This document shows, piece by piece, positions 1-5,768 of a DNA stretch of 6,441 nt. This DNA comes from an uncultured Gammaproteobacteria bacterium (lineage in GTDB: Bacteria > Pseudomonadota > Gammaproteobacteria > GCA-001735895). The stretch lies in the NCBI GenBank assembly GCA_937980285.1, contig CALJQI010000145.1, positions 1 to 6,441 of the forward strand. Reading direction: 5' to 3'. The notes below the pieces were generated by a model, which saw nothing but the letters and a program-made list of their open reading frames with translations, was not told the DNA's origin and did no database searches. A program made the translations under genes and the position numbers. Every line of letters begins with the position of its first letter. The first letter of the stretch is position 1.

Positions 1-579
1 GTGTTCGCGGTTTTGTCGCTAATGGCCTTCGCGCTGGTGTTGAGCCTGAACCGGTTTACAATTTTGCTTTCCCTCGTCGGCATACTGCTGGCCGCCAGCT
101 ATCCCTACATGAAACGATTTCACTACCTGCCCCAGGTGCACCTGGGCGCGGCTTTCGGCTGGGCCGTACCGATGGTATTTGCCGCACAAACCGAGTCCTT
201 GCCCAAGCAAGCCTGGCTTTTATACGTGGTAGCGCTGTTATGGGCGGTTGCCTACGACACCATGTACAGCATGGTGGACCGCGATGACGATCTCAAGCTC
301 GGCATGAAATCGACCGCGATCCTGTTCGGTGAATTCGATCGGCTGATGGTTGCCGTGTTCCAGGTGCTGTTCCTGGCGACGCTTATCCTGATCGGGCTCG
401 ACCTCGAGTTTTCCGCGGTTTACTTCCTCGGGTTGCTTGCCGCCGCGCTGCTGCTGGCTTTCCAGCAGTTTCTGATCGCGGATCGCGTGCCGGCGCATTG
501 CTTCATCGCGTTTCTCAATAATCACTGGGTAGGCGCCGTCATATTTGCCGGCATCATCGGGCATTATTACGGGATTTAG
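1..579 (+). CDS. ubiA: 4-hydroxybenzoate polyprenyltransferase, C-terminal part (5' end outside window)
   Basis: UbiA is an integral inner-membrane prenyltransferase that attaches the polyprenyl tail to 4-hydroxybenzoate in ubiquinone synthesis. The 192 visible residues hold the second Asp-rich motif, [13 protein letters not shown] at about 85-97, followed by [13 protein letters not shown], a signature of the ubiquinone-type UbiA that helps bind Mg-diphosphate. Several hydrophobic segments surround it (roughly 1-35, 47-62, 71-88, 115-133, 138-155 and 172-190), as expected for this multi-helix family. The family is usually about 290 residues, so around 100 residues, including the first Asp-rich motif (NDxxD type), lie left of the window. 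The GTG at base 1 is therefore most likely an internal valine codon, not a start. The gene ends 20 bases before the convergent GAF gene, with no clear terminator between them. The identification is firm; it could only be confused with a close UbiA-family paralogue. Confidence 0.95.
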   Translation: MFAVLSLMAFALVLSLNRFTILLSLVGILLAASYPYMKRFHYLPQVHLGAAFGWAVPMVFAAQTESLPKQAWLLYVVALLWAVAYDTMYSMVDRDDDLKLGMKSTAILFGEFDRLMVAVFQVLFLATLILIGLDLEFSAVYFLGLLAAALLLAFQQFLIADRVPAHCFIAFLNNHWVGAVIFAGIIGHYYGI

Positions 580-599
580 CGCCCCGCTGATCGTAACGG

Positions 600-1040
600 C
601 TAACCGACCTGGCTCAACAGTTGCGAGATTTCGCTCGCCAGCTCGTCGATCAGTTTCAGATCCTGCTCGCTGAAGCCTTCGTCGCGTTGCGCCATGCTGC
701 TGAAATCGAGGCAACCCCAGGGCTGCCCATCGATGGTGACGGGCGCGCCGAGATAGCTCTCCAGCGGCAGCGAGCGATACAGGGGGTGGCGAAGCGTCTG
801 GGTGGCGTCTTCGATGTTGGTCTCGGCGACGATTTTCTGGTTCTCGAACACTTCACGGCTATAGCTGTTGCCGAGTTCGTATTTTTCACCGGGCACGTAT
901 GCGCCCGAATTAGACTGTACCGCGACGATCTCGTAGTTATTGGCTTCGATTCGGGCCAGCACCGCCAGGGTCATCGATAAATCGGCGATGCCTCGGGCCA
1001 GCAGGTCATCGACTCGATCTTTAAATTGACTTACCCGCAT
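600..1040 (-). CDS. Stand-alone GAF-domain protein
   Basis: This 146-residue protein is essentially a single GAF domain, a fold that binds small molecules or senses redox and light signals. No output domain (kinase, cyclase, HTH) is attached. Features visible include the start of the fold around 18-42 (sensing core with YEIVAVQ), the GNSYSREVFENQKIVAETNI stretch at about 57-76, and the conserved later strand SYLGAPVTIDGQPWGCLDFSS at about 95-115. A C-terminal amphipathic helix follows (about 124-143). There is no signal peptide or membrane segment, so it is probably cytosolic. An in-frame TAA nine bases upstream fixes the start at or after 1040. The best SD-like run, GGAGG on the minus strand at 1056-1060, is 15 bases from the ATG, which is longer than usual. 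The gene lies downstream of the lysR operon terminator and so probably has its own promoter. The ligand and partner cannot be told from sequence. The family call is strong; the function is unknown. Confidence 0.85.
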   Translation of the reverse strand: MRVSQFKDRVDDLLARGIADLSMTLAVLARIEANNYEIVAVQSNSGAYVPGEKYELGNSYSREVFENQKIVAETNIEDATQTLRHPLYRSLPLESYLGAPVTIDGQPWGCLDFSSMAQRDEGFSEQDLKLIDELASEISQLLSQVG

Positions 1041-1180
1041 TAAAATGGCTTATTTCCTCCATTCCGGAAATCTATATTAGTAGCCACGCCTGTTAACACT
1101 AATTGTAATTTCCTATGGCGTCTGCCAGGCGAAAGTCGACATACGGTAGCGCAGGCGTGATATACGGGGGCGAGGGCGCG

Positions 1181-1234
1181 AATGCCTGAAAATCACGCAA
1201 CATTTTGATTGATAAATATAATCAAACAGGCATT
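1181..1234. repeat. Nested inverted repeat in the lysR operon-GAF gap
   Basis: AATGCCTG (1181-1188) and CAGGCATT (1227-1234) are perfect 8-bp inverted arms. Inside them lie TTTGATT (1204-1210) and AATCAAA (1220-1226), perfect 7-bp arms around a 9-base loop. The right arms are directly adjacent, so both stems could stack into a 15-bp helix with a 15-base bulge on the left only. It sits beyond the probable terminator and about 140-195 bases upstream of the GAF gene start. It could be an operator, an RNA structure or a decayed small repeat; sequence alone does not say which. Confidence 0.5.
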
Positions 1235-1242
1235 AGCGATTG

Positions 1243-1275
1243 AAAAACACTCGGTATTATGTCTTTTGGCGAGTG
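1243..1275 (-). terminator. Probable rho-independent terminator of the lysR operon
   Basis: Read on the minus strand, CACTCG (1275 to 1270) pairs perfectly with CGAGTG (1253 to 1248) across a 16-base loop. The hairpin is followed immediately by five T residues (1247 to 1243). It starts 19 bases past the stop of the membrane-protein gene, where a terminator for the lysR operon would be expected. The stem is short (6 bp, 4 of them G-C) and the loop is large, so it may be only moderately efficient. Confidence 0.55.
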
Positions 1276-1293
1276 CCAGAGGCTGAATTCGGG

Positions 1294-1857
1294 CTAGATC
1301 CAGACCAGGTAGACGTAACCCCAGTAAAGCAGGTAAATAGCGAGTATTGCGACTACCCAGGGGCGCAAAGGAACGATGCGCCGGTACATGAATGTCGATG
1401 CCGAGACCACCGCGACGAACTCGAACAGGCTGGCCCATCGTCCGTGGTGGGCGGGATCCCAGTAGGAGACAGGACTCTCGAAACGCCATTCCAGCAGCGG
1501 GAAAAAATGACGGTGCGCATCGTCATGATGCAGCGGCAGGTCGCCGAATATGTGCAGCAGCATGCTGCTGAAGAAAGCCAGCAACAGGTACTGGCGCGTG
1601 TGCCAACTCAGCAGAATCGCCAGCGAGACCAGCGGGATGGAGTTGAAGATGTCGATCCAGGCCTGCCATAGCGGGCGGTAATACTCGACCGACCAGATTT
1701 GACTTTCCGTTCTGCCGAGCATCAGCTGCCAGGCGTAAAACACGATGATGGCGAGGTCAGGCAGCAGCGCGCCGCCGATGACTGCCGCTGTTTTGCGGTG
1801 TTCCGGGTCGCGCGACAGCAGCAACAGGTTGATTGCCGCGTGGGCGGGGGTATTCAT
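1294..1857 (-). CDS. Small multi-pass membrane protein, possibly YdjM-like metal-dependent hydrolase family
   Basis: This 187-residue protein has about four hydrophobic segments (roughly 24-46, 74-104, 143-158 and 165-186), so it is an inner-membrane protein. The N-terminus MNTPAHAAIN, the GALLPDL motif (D34), and a His/Asp cluster at 102-116 (H102, D106, H110, H111, D112, D113, H115, H117) resemble the layout of YdjM/DUF457-type membrane proteins, which carry an N-terminal His, a (L)PD motif and a later His-rich segment proposed to bind metal. That assignment is by pattern only, and no biochemical role is established by the sequence. Its ATG (1857-1855) overlaps the TGA of the LysR gene (1856-1854) in an ATGA arrangement, so the two are almost certainly co-transcribed and translationally coupled. 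A probable terminator follows at 1275-1243. It is a real gene; the function is uncertain. Confidence 0.8.
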   Translation of the reverse strand: MNTPAHAAINLLLLSRDPEHRKTAAVIGGALLPDLAIIVFYAWQLMLGRTESQIWSVEYYRPLWQAWIDIFNSIPLVSLAILLSWHTRQYLLLAFFSSMLLHIFGDLPLHHDDAHRHFFPLLEWRFESPVSYWDPAHHGRWASLFEFVAVVSASTFMYRRIVPLRPWVVAILAIYLLYWGYVYLVWI

Positions 1858-2768
1858 TGCGCGATATCGCTAGCGCCAAACTGACGCAACAACCAGTTGC
1901 GAAACCGGTTTACGATCTCGTCCTGCTGCAGGTTGTCGCGGCATAGCAGGTAGTAACCGAACTCGGTCTTCATCGACACGTTCAGCGGCCGCAGCAGGCG
2001 GCCCTGATCGATCAGGTCGTCTACCAGGTAGCGCCAGCCCAGCGCCACTCCGTGGCCGGCGCAGGCCGCCTCGATCACCAGCGGATAGCTGTTGATCTGC
2101 AGGTTTCGATTACCGAGCGGTTCGTCGATATCGTGACCGCTGAGCCACAGTCGCCAGTTGATCCAGTTCCAGTGGCTGTCGGCGAGATCGATTAGCTGGG
2201 CCTGCAGCAGCCAGCCCGCCCAGTCGTCCGCGGCGCCGGACTGGTCGTAGTCCGGGCTACATACCGGGAAAACTTCCTCGTCGAACAACTTGAGCGCATG
2301 AAAGCCGGGCCAGTTTCCGTCACCGTGCATTACGGCTACCTGAACTTCGACGCTCAGGCTTTCGTCGTAGTCGTCTGAAGCGATTAGACGCAGCGCGACT
2401 TCCGGTAGTTGTTGCCTGAGCGACTGGATGCGCGGACTCAGCCATTGCGAGGCGAACGACTGGTCGCTGCCGATAACCAGTTGCGGCGTGAACTCGACGT
2501 TCTGTATGTCCATGGTCGCGCCGGCCAGCTGCTTCAGGATCGCGGTGACCGTGTGCTGATACTCGCGCCCCTCGTTGGTGAGCTGCACCGCGCGGTGCGA
2601 GCGCGTGAACAGCTTGACCTGCAGGCTGTCCTCGAGGCTGCGGATTTGCTGGCTGATGGCGGCCTGCGACAGGTGCAGCTCTTCACCGGCCCTGGTGAAG
2701 CTCAGCAGGCGCGCGGCGGCTTCGAAGGCGATTAGCGGGTCGAGCGGTGGCAGGCGTTTCTTGCCCAT
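1854..2768 (-). CDS. LysR-family transcriptional regulator, GcvA-like
   Basis: This is a full-length 304-residue LysR-type regulator. The N-terminal winged helix-turn-helix spans about 9-66: LPPLDPLIAFEAAARLLSF leads in, the recognition helix includes LSQAAISQQIRSLED (32-46), and the wing is LFTRSHRAVQLTNEG (53-67). A linker helix (about 68-90) joins the two-lobed effector domain (about 95-296), which includes the VIGSDQSFASQWLSPR opening (98-113) and the AACAGHGVALGW segment (234-245). The RLPPLDPLIAFEAAAR start is typical of the GcvA/AmpR-like branch, which supports the ATG at 2768 even though no good SD precedes it. Such proteins act as cytosolic tetramers that bind small molecules and regulate an adjacent divergent gene. 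Here that gene is the Rieske oxygenase, 116 bases away, so control of it (and autoregulation) is the natural inference. The effector is unknown. Confidence 0.95.
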   Translation of the reverse strand: MGKKRLPPLDPLIAFEAAARLLSFTRAGEELHLSQAAISQQIRSLEDSLQVKLFTRSHRAVQLTNEGREYQHTVTAILKQLAGATMDIQNVEFTPQLVIGSDQSFASQWLSPRIQSLRQQLPEVALRLIASDDYDESLSVEVQVAVMHGDGNWPGFHALKLFDEEVFPVCSPDYDQSGAADDWAGWLLQAQLIDLADSHWNWINWRLWLSGHDIDEPLGNRNLQINSYPLVIEAACAGHGVALGWRYLVDDLIDQGRLLRPLNVSMKTEFGYYLLCRDNLQQDEIVNRFRNWLLRQFGASDIAQ

Positions 2769-2812
2769 TTTTCGATAAGAAAAAATTATCCTGTTCGATA
2801 AAAATTTAGCGT

Positions 2813-2841
2813 TTGAGCGCTTTAATCCATTAGATTAAATT
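2813..2841 (+). promoter_or_regulatory. Candidate sigma70-type promoter for the Rieske oxygenase
   Basis: TTGAGC (2813-2818) and TAAATT (2836-2841) are separated by exactly 17 bases, and each matches the consensus at 4 of 6 positions. Transcription would start near 2848 and leave a leader of about 37 bases. The weak boxes suit an activator-dependent promoter. In so AT-rich a region, chance matches are common. Confidence 0.3.
2821..2839. promoter_or_regulatory. Perfect 7-5-7 inverted repeat, candidate LysR operator
   Basis: TTTAATC (2821-2827) and GATTAAA (2833-2839) are perfect inverted arms around CATTA. The dyad is centred about 55 bases upstream of the oxygenase ATG. LysR proteins bind AT-rich interrupted dyads, classically with a T-N11-A core. 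This one has dyad symmetry, but its symmetric T/A pairs are not exactly N11 apart. It overlaps the spacer and part of the -10 of the candidate oxygenase promoter, which would suit repression or a repositioning type of activation. Confidence 0.5.
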
Positions 2842-2884
2842 ATTCGATACAAAAATAACAGTTCATTCCAGAGAGGAGATCACC

Positions 2885-4021
2885 ATGGATGTCACCGCCC
2901 TGCGCAGACGCGCCGATGATGAGCCCTTCGATCGCGATCCAGAACAGTCCTTTACCATTCCGGCGCGCTACTATCTCGACGAGGATATTCTCGAGCAGGA
3001 AAAAGAGTCGATCTTTTATCGCAACTGGTTTTACGCCGGCCACCAGAGCCAGTTGACCGAGCCCGGCTGTTACCTGACGGTGCAGGTCTGCGATCAGAAT
3101 ATTCTCGTCGTCCGCGACAGGCAGGGCGACCTCAGGGCTTACTACAACGTCTGCCAGCATCGCGGTCACGAGCTCCTGTTCGGCAGCGGTAAAGTGCGCA
3201 CCATCACCTGCCCCTACCATGCCTGGTCGTATGGCTACGATGGTGAACTCAAGGCTGCGCGCAATACCGAAAAGCTGGTCGACTTCGACAAGTGCCGGTT
3301 TTCATTGAAACCGGTGCAGGTGGAGGTTTTCTGCGGTCTGGTGTTCGTCAATCTCGATCTCGGCGCTGCGCCGCTGAAACAGCAGGCGGCGAACCTCGAA
3401 AAGGAAATTCGCGAATTCTGCCCGCGCGTCGACGAAGTGACTTTCGCGCAACGCGACGACTACGATGTCGCAAGCAACTGGAAAGTGCTGGTCGATAACT
3501 TTCTCGAGTGTTATCACTGCGCGCCGGCGCACAAGGACTTCGTCAGCCTGGTCGATATGGACAGCTACAGCATCGAGGTTCACGAGATCTATTCCAGCCA
3601 CGTTTCCGACGCCGCCAAAACGACCGCAAGCAACGCCTATCATTTCGAAAAAGGTGAAGTCGACTTCGGCTACGCCGGCTGGTTTCTATGGCCGAACCTG
3701 ACCATCTGGATTTATCCCGGGGATCCGAATATTTCGGTGTTACAAATGATTCCGCACGGCGCCGGCCGGACTATCGAGTACCAGGACTGGTACCTGCCGA
3801 ATCCGCAGCCCACGCAGCAGCAGCGCGATGCCATGGTTTACCAGCGTGACGTGCTGCAGCCGGAAGACGTCGGCCTCTGTGAAAGCGTCTATCGCGGCCT
3901 GCAGTCCAAAGGCTATAACCAGGGGCGCTTCGTCGTCGATCCCGATCGTAGCGAGCTGTCGGAACATGGCGTGCATCACTTCCAGCAACTCTACGTCGAC
4001 GCCATGGATTGCGATATCTGA
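2885..4021 (+). CDS. Rieske-type non-haem iron oxygenase, alpha subunit (quaternary-amine monooxygenase-like)
   Basis: This complete 378-residue alpha subunit belongs to a family that uses O2 and electrons from a separate reductase to hydroxylate or N-demethylate its substrate. The N-terminal Rieske domain binds a [2Fe-2S] cluster through C90, H92, C109 and H112 (CQHRGH ... CPYHAW; C-x-H-x16-C-x2-H). The catalytic domain has the mononuclear iron ligands H211 and H216 (NFLECYHCAPAH) and, by position, D328 in QPEDVGLCESV. The residue that passes electrons between centres is Asp in most of the family but is E208 here, as in carnitine monooxygenase CntA (about 370 residues, a similar size). GbcA-like glycine betaine and stachydrine demethylases are the other likely relatives. 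The true substrate is not readable. AGGAG lies 6 bases before the ATG, so the start is clear. There is no signal peptide, so it is cytosolic. No reductase or ferredoxin gene is adjacent. It is divergent from the lysR-type gene, its probable regulator. Confidence 0.93.
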   Translation: MDVTALRRRADDEPFDRDPEQSFTIPARYYLDEDILEQEKESIFYRNWFYAGHQSQLTEPGCYLTVQVCDQNILVVRDRQGDLRAYYNVCQHRGHELLFGSGKVRTITCPYHAWSYGYDGELKAARNTEKLVDFDKCRFSLKPVQVEVFCGLVFVNLDLGAAPLKQQAANLEKEIREFCPRVDEVTFAQRDDYDVASNWKVLVDNFLECYHCAPAHKDFVSLVDMDSYSIEVHEIYSSHVSDAAKTTASNAYHFEKGEVDFGYAGWFLWPNLTIWIYPGDPNISVLQMIPHGAGRTIEYQDWYLPNPQPTQQQRDAMVYQRDVLQPEDVGLCESVYRGLQSKGYNQGRFVVDPDRSELSEHGVHHFQQLYVDAMDCDI

Positions 4022-4251
4022 CAGGCTTGCAGGCCTGGATTCAGCGGAAGCCAGCAGATAATGTTTGGCTTTTCGCCAAGCCCCCTGGCGGCATCATTCT
4101 ATTCACCGAGGCGCTTAGCTTTGCTTCGATATCATCAAGCGATGACTTGCATCAACTGGAAACTTTAACAGTGAAGATATATTGATAATAGAAGCTGTAG
4201 TTACTGGCATATTGGAGATTAATGTTACAGGTAGCTCGAGGAGTGAAGAAG
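4022..4251. other. Intergenic region between oxygenase and ankyrin lipoprotein genes
   Basis: This 230-base gap contains no supportable gene. Two weak hairpins follow the oxygenase stop: CAGGC/GCCTG (4022-4026 with 4033-4037), and a 7-bp stem with one G-T pair (4063-4069 with 4075-4081). Neither is followed by a T-run, so I do not call a terminator. The right half, from about 4150, becomes AT-rich and probably holds the promoter of the ankyrin gene. The best -10-like box is TATATT at 4178-4183 (5 of 6), without a convincing -35. An ATG at 4222 is in frame with the ankyrin protein and would add 10 residues, but it is a less likely start. Confidence 0.5.
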
Positions 4252-4794
4252 ATGAAAAAGCTGAACAAAGTGGTTGCTGTTTTGTTGATGCCGCTAGTTA
4301 TGCTCGGTTGCGGGGCGATGAACAAGAATCTGCACCTGCCCGCCTCGGAAGGAGATCTGGATAAGGTCAGAATGGAAATTGAAGGCGGCAGAAAGGTTGA
4401 CACAAAGGATGCTGCCGGTCAAACGGCGTTGATGTATGCGGCTGAAACAGGTCGTATCGAGGTTATTGAATATTTATTGTCCCAGGGAGCGGACGTGAAT
4501 GCCAAATCAGGGCTTTTGGGTGCCGGAACGGCACTGAATTATGCTGCCGCCGCAAATCGGCCGCAAGCGATCGAACTCTTGCTCGCCAGCGGTGCAAATG
4601 TCAACGCGGTCAGTCCTGCCAGGAAAGAATCAGCACTGATGTATGCCGCCGCGAGAGGGTATTTGGACGTCGTTAAACTACTACTGGAAAAGGGTGCTGA
4701 TAGCAGTCTAAAAAACAATGACGATGAAACGGCGCTAGATCTTGCCAGGAAACAAAATCAGCAAGCGGTTGTGCAACTGCTAGAAAGTTTATAG
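4252..4794 (+). CDS. Ankyrin-repeat lipoprotein
   Basis: From the ATG at 4252 this is a 180-residue protein. Its N-terminus is a classic lipoprotein signal peptide: MKKLNK, a hydrophobic core VVAVLLMPLVML, then Gly-Cys with the lipidated Cys at 20. It should be exported and anchored to the inner or outer membrane on the periplasmic side. The rest is four to five ankyrin repeats, with units at about 28-56, 57-89, 93-121, 128-154 and a C-terminal cap to 180. Diagnostic strings are TALMYAAETG, VIEYLLSQGADVNA, ELLLASGANVNA, SALMYAAARGYLDVVKLLLE and ALDLARKQNQ. Ankyrin repeats bind other proteins, so this is probably a scaffold or inhibitor of an unknown periplasmic partner. GAGGAG (4238-4243) lies 8 bases before this ATG, which together with the signal peptide favours it over the in-frame ATG at 4222. 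Parts of the gene are AT-richer than its neighbours (about 43-45% GC in two 60-base stretches), which may hint at different ancestry. Confidence 0.9.
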   Translation: MKKLNKVVAVLLMPLVMLGCGAMNKNLHLPASEGDLDKVRMEIEGGRKVDTKDAAGQTALMYAAETGRIEVIEYLLSQGADVNAKSGLLGAGTALNYAAAANRPQAIELLLASGANVNAVSPARKESALMYAAARGYLDVVKLLLEKGADSSLKNNDDETALDLARKQNQQAVVQLLESL

Positions 4795-4796
4795 CG

Positions 4797-4857
4797 CTGG
4801 ATTCCATCGATACTGCGCGTCGGCTCTCGCCGCGGTATGACGGCCGGGGGAATTCAG
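4797..4857 (+). repeat. Nested palindromic element filling the convergent spacer
   Basis: The whole spacer between the two convergent genes folds on itself. The outer arms 4797-4805 (CTGGATTCC) and 4849-4857 (GGAATTCAG) pair over 9 bp with one G-T pair. The inner arms 4810-4817 (ATACTGCG) and 4831-4838 (CGCGGTAT) pair over 8 bp with one T-G pair. A competing small hairpin, CGGC-TCTC-GCCG, lies at 4821-4832. Both imperfect pairs are G-U in plus-strand RNA but would be A-C mismatches in minus-strand RNA, so the fold suits the ankyrin-gene transcript. No T-run follows, so it is not a standard terminator. It may stabilise a 3' end or be a member of a dispersed palindromic repeat family. Confidence 0.5.
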
Positions 4858-5768
4858 GAGGCGAGCCTTTTTACTGAATCGCAGATTCGTTCGAAGGCTG
4901 CGCCGGCGGCCGCGCTGAAGTGACGCGCGCGCAGGTAGTCGTGCACCATGCCGGGCTCGTTGATCCACTGCGCCCTGACTCCGGCGGCTCGCAGTTTTTC
5001 GACATAGAGCATGGCGTCGTCGCGTAGTGGATCGATGTCGGCGGAAATGGCGATGGAAGGCGGCGTGTTGCTGAAATCGGCGGCGGCCAACGGATAGAAT
5101 TCGGGATCGGCGAACGGTAAATCACCGCTGGCGCAGCGGGCGCCGCGGTAAAAGTCGATGTCGGCGGCCGTCAGCAACGGCGCATTGGCGTTCAGTCGGT
5201 AGGATTCCAGATCGAAACAATCTCCACCGAGACTGGGGTAAATCAAAACCTGGCCGCCAGGCTTGAGCGTTGCCGAGTTCAGCCGGTGACACAACGCTGC
5301 CGCGAGGGTGCCGCCCGCGGAAGCGCCCACCAGGATGACATTGTCGTGTTGCAGCGATTTAAAGGCATCCTCTACATCGTCGAGGTGAACGGGATGATGA
5401 AACTCCGGCGACAGGCGGTAATCGACCGAGACCAGGTCGTAACCGGTGCCGGCGCATAGCTCGGCACAGATATCGTCGTGCGAATCGAGGCTGCCGAGGA
5501 TAAATCCGCCGCCGTGGATAAACAGGATCAGGGCGTTAGCGTCGCCGTCGCCCAGGCGATAACGGCGTAGCGGGATGTCGCCGTGCCTGCCGGCGGCCAT
5601 GCTGTCTGCGCTGCTTATCCCCCGTGGATGCGGGTAGCGGAAATGCCGCACCATGGCGTCGTAGTCGATACGCTGTTGGGCGATGTCGGTCGCGGTCGAC
5701 AGGCACGAAACTTCCAGGTACCTGTCGATAAAGGCGAGCATCTCGCTATCGAGGTCATATTCGCTCAT
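4854..5768 (-). CDS. Alpha/beta-hydrolase esterase, hormone-sensitive-lipase (family IV) type
   Basis: This complete 304-residue enzyme belongs to the bacterial HSL-like carboxylesterases, which cleave short-chain esters. The oxyanion-hole motif HGGGF is at 85-89. The nucleophile elbow GASAGG puts the catalytic serine at 150. The acid is D246 in SADIDPLRDD, and the histidine is H276 in GMVHDYL, so the triad is complete and correctly ordered. The usual elbow is GDSAGG; here Ala replaces Asp at 149. Residues 1-75 form the N-terminal cap that shapes the substrate site, and VDYRLSPE (115-122) is also family-typical. There is no signal peptide, so it is cytosolic. The start ATG (5768-5766) has only a weak SD-like AGG three bases upstream, within a hairpin. 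It is convergent with the ankyrin gene and divergent, across 56 bases, from the TPR-like gene. The natural substrate is unknown. Confidence 0.93.
   Translation of the reverse strand: MSEYDLDSEMLAFIDRYLEVSCLSTATDIAQQRIDYDAMVRHFRYPHPRGISSADSMAAGRHGDIPLRRYRLGDGDANALILFIHGGGFILGSLDSHDDICAELCAGTGYDLVSVDYRLSPEFHHPVHLDDVEDAFKSLQHDNVILVGASAGGTLAAALCHRLNSATLKPGGQVLIYPSLGGDCFDLESYRLNANAPLLTAADIDFYRGARCASGDLPFADPEFYPLAAADFSNTPPSIAISADIDPLRDDAMLYVEKLRAAGVRAQWINEPGMVHDYLRARHFSAAAGAAFERICDSVKRLAS

Larger units (their letters stand above)
2771..2849 (+). repeat. Three direct repeats of TTCGATA (extended: TTCGATA plus A-rich tail)
   Basis: Exact copies of TTCGATA occur at 2771-2777, 2794-2800 and 2843-2849. 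Each is followed by an A-rich tail (AGAAAAAA, AAAATTTA, CAAAAATA), giving a unit of about 15 bases. The starts are 23 and 49 bases apart. All three lie in the divergent control region and flank the inverted repeat at 2821-2839. They could be regulator half-sites or sites for a second factor; A-tract bending is also possible. Confidence 0.6.
2769..2884. promoter_or_regulatory. Divergent control region between lysR-type gene and Rieske oxygenase gene
   Basis: This 116-base region is strikingly AT-rich compared with the flanking genes. It holds three TTCGATA direct repeats, one 19-base inverted repeat and a candidate sigma70-type promoter for the oxygenase, each listed separately. LysR-type regulators usually bind in exactly this kind of shared intergenic space. 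No convincing promoter or SD for the lysR-type gene was found on the minus strand: its 5' leader is A/T-rich and the nearest AGGA lies about 20 bases before the ATG. Confidence 0.7.

Noticed and set aside
238..714. 158-residue minus-strand open frame
   Set aside because: It lies antisense to ubiA and the end of the GAF gene. Its composition is Arg/Gln-rich with no recognisable domain, as expected of the mirror frame of a GC-rich gene.
600..1040. GAF protein as a free methionine-R-sulfoxide reductase
   Set aside because: That GAF-fold enzyme needs a set of conserved cysteines. Only one Cys (C110) is present, so the catalytic site is not supported.
1091..1110. TGTTAACA palindrome and adjacent AATTGTAATT as an operator
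   Set aside because: The perfect symmetry is only 8 bp and the neighbouring string is not palindromic, so it is easily explained by chance in an AT-rich stretch.
1181..1234. Integron attC-like site
   Set aside because: The bulged palindrome superficially resembles attC, but the GTTRRRY-type core and cognate boxes are absent and there is no integrase or cassette layout nearby.
1240..1671. 143-residue plus-strand open frame opposite the membrane-protein gene
   Set aside because: It has no domain and low-complexity Gln/Arg content. The minus-strand gene is supported by its ATGA overlap, hydrophobic segments and conserved His/Asp motifs.
4063..4081. Hairpin after the oxygenase gene as a terminator
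   Set aside because: The stem is 7 bp with one G-T pair, and the following bases are C-rich with no T-run, so it does not meet the rho-independent pattern.
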